Assembly (NCBI GenBank): GCA_017632155.1
Contig: JAGBRZ010000242.1
Location: forward strand, 1 to 16,670
Origin: Clostridia bacterium
GTDB taxonomy: Bacteria > Bacillota_A > Clostridia > Oscillospirales > CAG-272
Length of the DNA: 16,670 bases
Direction: 5' to 3'
Shown here one piece after another: positions 13,824 to 16,670 of the stretch. Both the position numbers and the translations under genes were made by a program. The stretch's first letter is position 1, and each line of letters starts with the position of its first letter. A model generated the notes under the pieces. The model made no database searches, was not told where the DNA came from, and saw only the letters and a program-made list of their open reading frames with translations.

Positions 13824-16253
13824 ATGAGAAATACATCGGCTGCATTCAAAACGAATATCATTGACGGGACGAGCCCGCAGGACCTGTTAATTACATTCGA
13901 CGATGGAATTATGCTGTCCGGGCTGGACGGTGATTTTACATCCGACGGTGTAACTCTTACCGACGCACTTTGCGAAGATGAGGACATCCGGTTCGGCGGG
14001 TTCGTTGCAAAAACGCTGTCGTGCAACATCATGAACTACGGCGGGGGTCTTTACGGTTACGGTTTCGGGCGCGCAAACGTCAGGATCGGTGTGGCCGTGC
14101 AGAGCGGTGTAATATCCCCGTTCCCTTCCGACGCAGTACACTTCACGACCGTTCAGACCGGAACGCCGGCGTACCTGGTCATTTCCTCGGGGAAAACCCT
14201 GCGGTATGCGACATCCGGGTCAGGCCCATGGACGTCTGTTACATTCTCTGATGAGATTGTCGGGCTTCTTGCGGTTTCCGGCACGCTGTATGTTGCTACA
14301 GAGTCCGGTGTAAAAACCTGTATTCCGCCGTCTTTTACATTCGCCGATGTGGATTCCTCACAGCGGTGGATCAACAATGTGGCGCACCACAGCGACACGG
14401 AGTTTTTTAACGGGCAGCGGTACGACTATATACTTTCCAACGGTGCGGCGGCGTATTCGGTATTTGAATACGCCCACATGGGCACCTTCCTTCTTGGCAA
14501 GCCGGAGAGCACGAAGGGGCTGACCATCAATATCACGGACGCCTATGACGAGCGCACACCGTGGTTTGATACGGACGCCCTGACTGTGGTTGACGGCATG
14601 AACGATACATTCACGCTTGCCGAGCTGTGCAATGCCGTGACGGGATATGTCGCGGGCCTGCATTCGGCCACAGCATCCCTTGTGTTCTCCGCGGACACGG
14701 TGACGTATCCGCGGCTTCTCAATACATTCTCAAAAGCAAACATCCCTTCTTCGGATTTTACGTGCCGGGATGTAATTAAGTGGGCGGCAGAGTACTGTTT
14801 CGCGTTTGCATTCATTGAGTATGAATCCGGGGCTTTGAAGTTCCGAAAATTCAGTGGATCTTCAGTGACCGTGAATGCTGACAACATCCCCGTCAACGGC
14901 TCCGTTGTTGCGGAGTACCAGACCCCCTCCGTCACAAAGGTTGTACTTAAAGCAGCGAACGGAAACGTCCTTTCAGGCGGTACCGACGGCGCGGCGTACA
15001 CGGTCTATGGAAACCCCCTGTTTTCAACAATTACAGCTGACGATGTAACCGGAGCCGCCACCATCCCGGTTTTTACACCAGCTGTTGAAGAAACGATTTA
15101 CGCTGACCCGTCTGTGGAGCCCGGTGACAGTGTGGATGGCGAGAATTCCTTCCCGCTCATGCGGCAGACCATCCACTGGGCGAAGTACACCGAGAGCACC
15201 TATGAAGCAACCGGGACTGCGAACCGCCCGGAAGACCCGCTATTGCAGAACGCCTATAACGCGCGTGTTTCCGGCGCATCGGCAGTGAACGCCATGAACC
15301 AGCGCGATGTGTTCAACAAGCTGACAAATAACGGGGAAATGCAGGGGATGTTCCTTGATGGGGACGGGAACATTTATATCAACGGCACGTATATCCAGGC
15401 GCACACGATTGGCGCTGACCGTCTTGACGTATCGGATCTGTATGCCATCGGTGCGACCATCGGCGGGTTTACGATTGACAGCGACTCTATCCGAAGCGGG
15501 GCGAAGACGGACACGGCTTCCGGTTCAATCACGCTTTCCACGTCAGACTTCACGCGGCTGATCAATGCTGTTTCCCGGAGCGGGTTGCGTTTTGCGATCG
15601 GGGCAAATTTCGGTATAGACAACATGGGTCATGTGTATATGTCCGGTGCAGACGTATCAGGGACCATTGAGGCGTTGGCAAGTTCGCTTGTAGACCCGTC
15701 ACAGCTTCGAGCCGTATACACATTAAACGGGGTAACATACTATGCGGCAATGACGCCGACCGGCATGGAAATATCCGACGGTACGAATACGTTTTTAATC
15801 CGCATGGTCGGGGGCATCACGAGTATCGGCCCCATTTCCATATCTTCCGGGAAAGTGTACAGCTTACCGACGGCGAACGGCAACCTTGCGTATACCGGTG
15901 AAACGGTGCATGAAAACGCCATTGTTACGGTCCCCGTCAGTGCGTCTCCGACGGAGATATGCAGGACGTCTGGTGTCGCAGGGCTTGCTGCCGGTCGCTG
16001 GCTCGTCACTGGATGGGCAATATTCCCTCCTGATGCAGGGACGCGACAGATTTTCCTTGCCACCGATACCGGGACATTTCCTGCAAACGAAAGCGGTGAA
16101 GCAATCTGCGCAGGGTCTTCCGACTCGGCAACGCTGAACTTCGTAACGACCCTTGAACTGCAAACGGCGGGCGTATACAGGCTTATGGCCTTGCACACTG
16201 GCAATTCCGCGCTGACAGTCAGCGGAGAACTCCGTGCGGTACGTATAGCATAA
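13824..16253 (+). CDS. Tail-tip / baseplate protein with C-terminal receptor-binding-like domains, 809 aa
   Basis: This large beta-rich protein occupies the Tal/receptor-binding position. The first 480 residues look like a baseplate hub or tail-associated protein: many short strands, KGLTINITDAYDERTPWFDT and a helix (RDVIKWAAEYCFAFAFIEYE) as in such hubs. Around 494-550 is the common tip motif DVFNKLTNNGEMQGMFLDGD, then NIYINGTYIQAHTIGADRL and IGGFTIDSDSIRSG, which in other Bacillota phages links the hub to the fibre. The last 115 residues or so (AGRWLVTGWAIFPPDAGTR, AGVYRLMALHTGNSALTVSG) resemble the TNF/C1q-like beta-sandwich at the ends of phage adhesins. ATG 13824 follows AAGGGGTG. It is probably the host-binding protein. 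Confidence 0.75.
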   Translation: MRNTSAAFKTNIIDGTSPQDLLITFDDGIMLSGLDGDFTSDGVTLTDALCEDEDIRFGGFVAKTLSCNIMNYGGGLYGYGFGRANVRIGVAVQSGVISPFPSDAVHFTTVQTGTPAYLVISSGKTLRYATSGSGPWTSVTFSDEIVGLLAVSGTLYVATESGVKTCIPPSFTFADVDSSQRWINNVAHHSDTEFFNGQRYDYILSNGAAAYSVFEYAHMGTFLLGKPESTKGLTINITDAYDERTPWFDTDALTVVDGMNDTFTLAELCNAVTGYVAGLHSATASLVFSADTVTYPRLLNTFSKANIPSSDFTCRDVIKWAAEYCFAFAFIEYESGALKFRKFSGSSVTVNADNIPVNGSVVAEYQTPSVTKVVLKAANGNVLSGGTDGAAYTVYGNPLFSTITADDVTGAATIPVFTPAVEETIYADPSVEPGDSVDGENSFPLMRQTIHWAKYTESTYEATGTANRPEDPLLQNAYNARVSGASAVNAMNQRDVFNKLTNNGEMQGMFLDGDGNIYINGTYIQAHTIGADRLDVSDLYAIGATIGGFTIDSDSIRSGAKTDTASGSITLSTSDFTRLINAVSRSGLRFAIGANFGIDNMGHVYMSGADVSGTIEALASSLVDPSQLRAVYTLNGVTYYAAMTPTGMEISDGTNTFLIRMVGGITSIGPISISSGKVYSLPTANGNLAYTGETVHENAIVTVPVSASPTEICRTSGVAGLAAGRWLVTGWAIFPPDAGTRQIFLATDTGTFPANESGEAICAGSSDSATLNFVTTLELQTAGVYRLMALHTGNSALTVSGELRAVRIA

Positions 16254-16266
16254 GGGGGTGCTTGGG

Positions 16267-16581
16267 ATGGAATGGATACCTGTAATTGTTGCAATAGTAA
16301 CGGGTGTTTGTTCGGTGCTTGCGGTTGTAATTTCGAACGCCGCGAGCAACGCAAAAGTAACCGCCCTGCTTGACAAGAATCAGACGGTCTTTGAGACGAA
16401 AGTGACGGAGCAGATCACGCAGCTGCGTACACAGGTGGAGAAGCACAACAGCATGATTGAGCGAGTGTACCGGCTTGAGACAAACGACGCGGTACAGGAC
16501 GCGGAACTGCGGCGTCTCCAGGCGCGAATCGGCGTGGTCGAGAACGTCGAAAGGGGGAATCATGACAAGCAAATTTCATGA
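16267..16581 (+). CDS. Membrane-anchored coiled-coil protein next to holin, 104 aa
   Basis: A single N-terminal membrane segment (IPVIVAIVTGVCSVLAVVIS) is followed by a charged coiled coil (TEQITQLRTQVEKHNSMIER, RVYRLETNDAVQDAELRRLQ). Small proteins of this build, with the KVEKHNxxxERxYxLE-like pattern, are common between tail and holin genes in Bacillota phages and are often labelled XhlA- or holin-like. I infer a lysis-associated membrane role. ATG 16267 follows AAGGGGGTG (16252-16260); an upstream GTG at 16258 would leave no room for a ribosome binding site. The last 20 bases overlap the next gene. Confidence 0.65.
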   Translation: MEWIPVIVAIVTGVCSVLAVVISNAASNAKVTALLDKNQTVFETKVTEQITQLRTQVEKHNSMIERVYRLETNDAVQDAELRRLQARIGVVENVERGNHDKQIS

Positions 16582-16670
16582 CATTTTGCGCACACTCCAG
16601 TGGTTGATCCCGGCGGCGGTGACGCTGTACGCGGCACTGGACCGGGTGTTCAACTGGGGATATATCGTCC
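16562..16670 (+). CDS. Holin, N-terminal fragment cut by the window end
   Basis: Only 36 codons are visible. They encode a short polar start (MTSKFHDILRTLQW) followed by a hydrophobic segment LIPAAVTLYAALDRVFNWGY, which is the usual first membrane helix of small Bacillota phage holins. An AAAGGGGG site lies just before ATG 16562, and the gene overlaps the coiled-coil protein gene by 20 bases. The holin call rests on this short sequence and on its place after the tail genes. The frame is open to the window end. Confidence 0.65.
   Translation, partial: MTSKFHDILRTLQWLIPAAVTLYAALDRVFNWGYIV

Noticed and set aside
15301..16253. Possible variable region of a diversity-generating retroelement in the tail-tip C-terminus
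   Set aside because: No template repeat, no reverse transcriptase and no adenine-biased variable segment are visible in the window.

Overview
This window is a contiguous piece of a tailed-phage (or prophage) genome: the packaging, head, connector and tail modules of a long-tailed siphovirus, all on the + strand and ending in the first codons of the lysis cassette. G-rich Shine-Dalgarno sites, TGATG/ATGA gene overlaps, a moderately GC-rich composition and the protein families point to a phage of a Bacillota host, most likely a gut Clostridia species. The host assignment is inference; no host gene, integrase or repressor is present.

Layout. Bases 1-641 are a GC-rich, inverted-repeat-dense stretch with no convincing gene. 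TerL follows (642-2315), then a 163-nt leader full of hairpins (2316-2478) and an SPP1-gp6-like portal (2479-3963). Overlapping both the portal and the next gene is a 570-aa protein that joins a GT2-type glycosyltransferase, a GT4-type glycosyltransferase and a small C-terminal domain resembling phage head-module proteins (3941-5653). A short MuF-like minor head protein follows (5637-6176). A second non-coding gap (6177-6505) holds a tRNA T-arm-like hairpin, an A/T-rich terminator-like hairpin and a 28-bp tandem repeat. Then come scaffold (6506-7018), major capsid protein (7043-7963), four connector/joining genes (7979-9595), tail tube (9607-10080), two tail assembly chaperone frames linked by a textbook A AAA AAC -1 slippery site (10111-10856), tape measure (10840-13392), a small Dit-position protein (13397-13813), a large tail-tip/adhesin protein (13824-16253), a membrane-anchored coiled-coil protein (16267-16581) and the start of a holin (16562 onward).

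How it works together. The gene order is that of SPP1-type heads: portal, MuF, separate scaffold, capsid, no visible maturation protease. TerL pumps DNA through the portal into a scaffold-built shell; the adaptor, stopper and joining proteins close the head and receive a tail whose length is set by the tape measure.

The most unusual item is the double glycosyltransferase translationally coupled inside the head operon. Its position suggests, but does not prove, that it glycosylates a virion protein. The two structured non-coding gaps and the repeat-rich region before terL are the other places worth checking.
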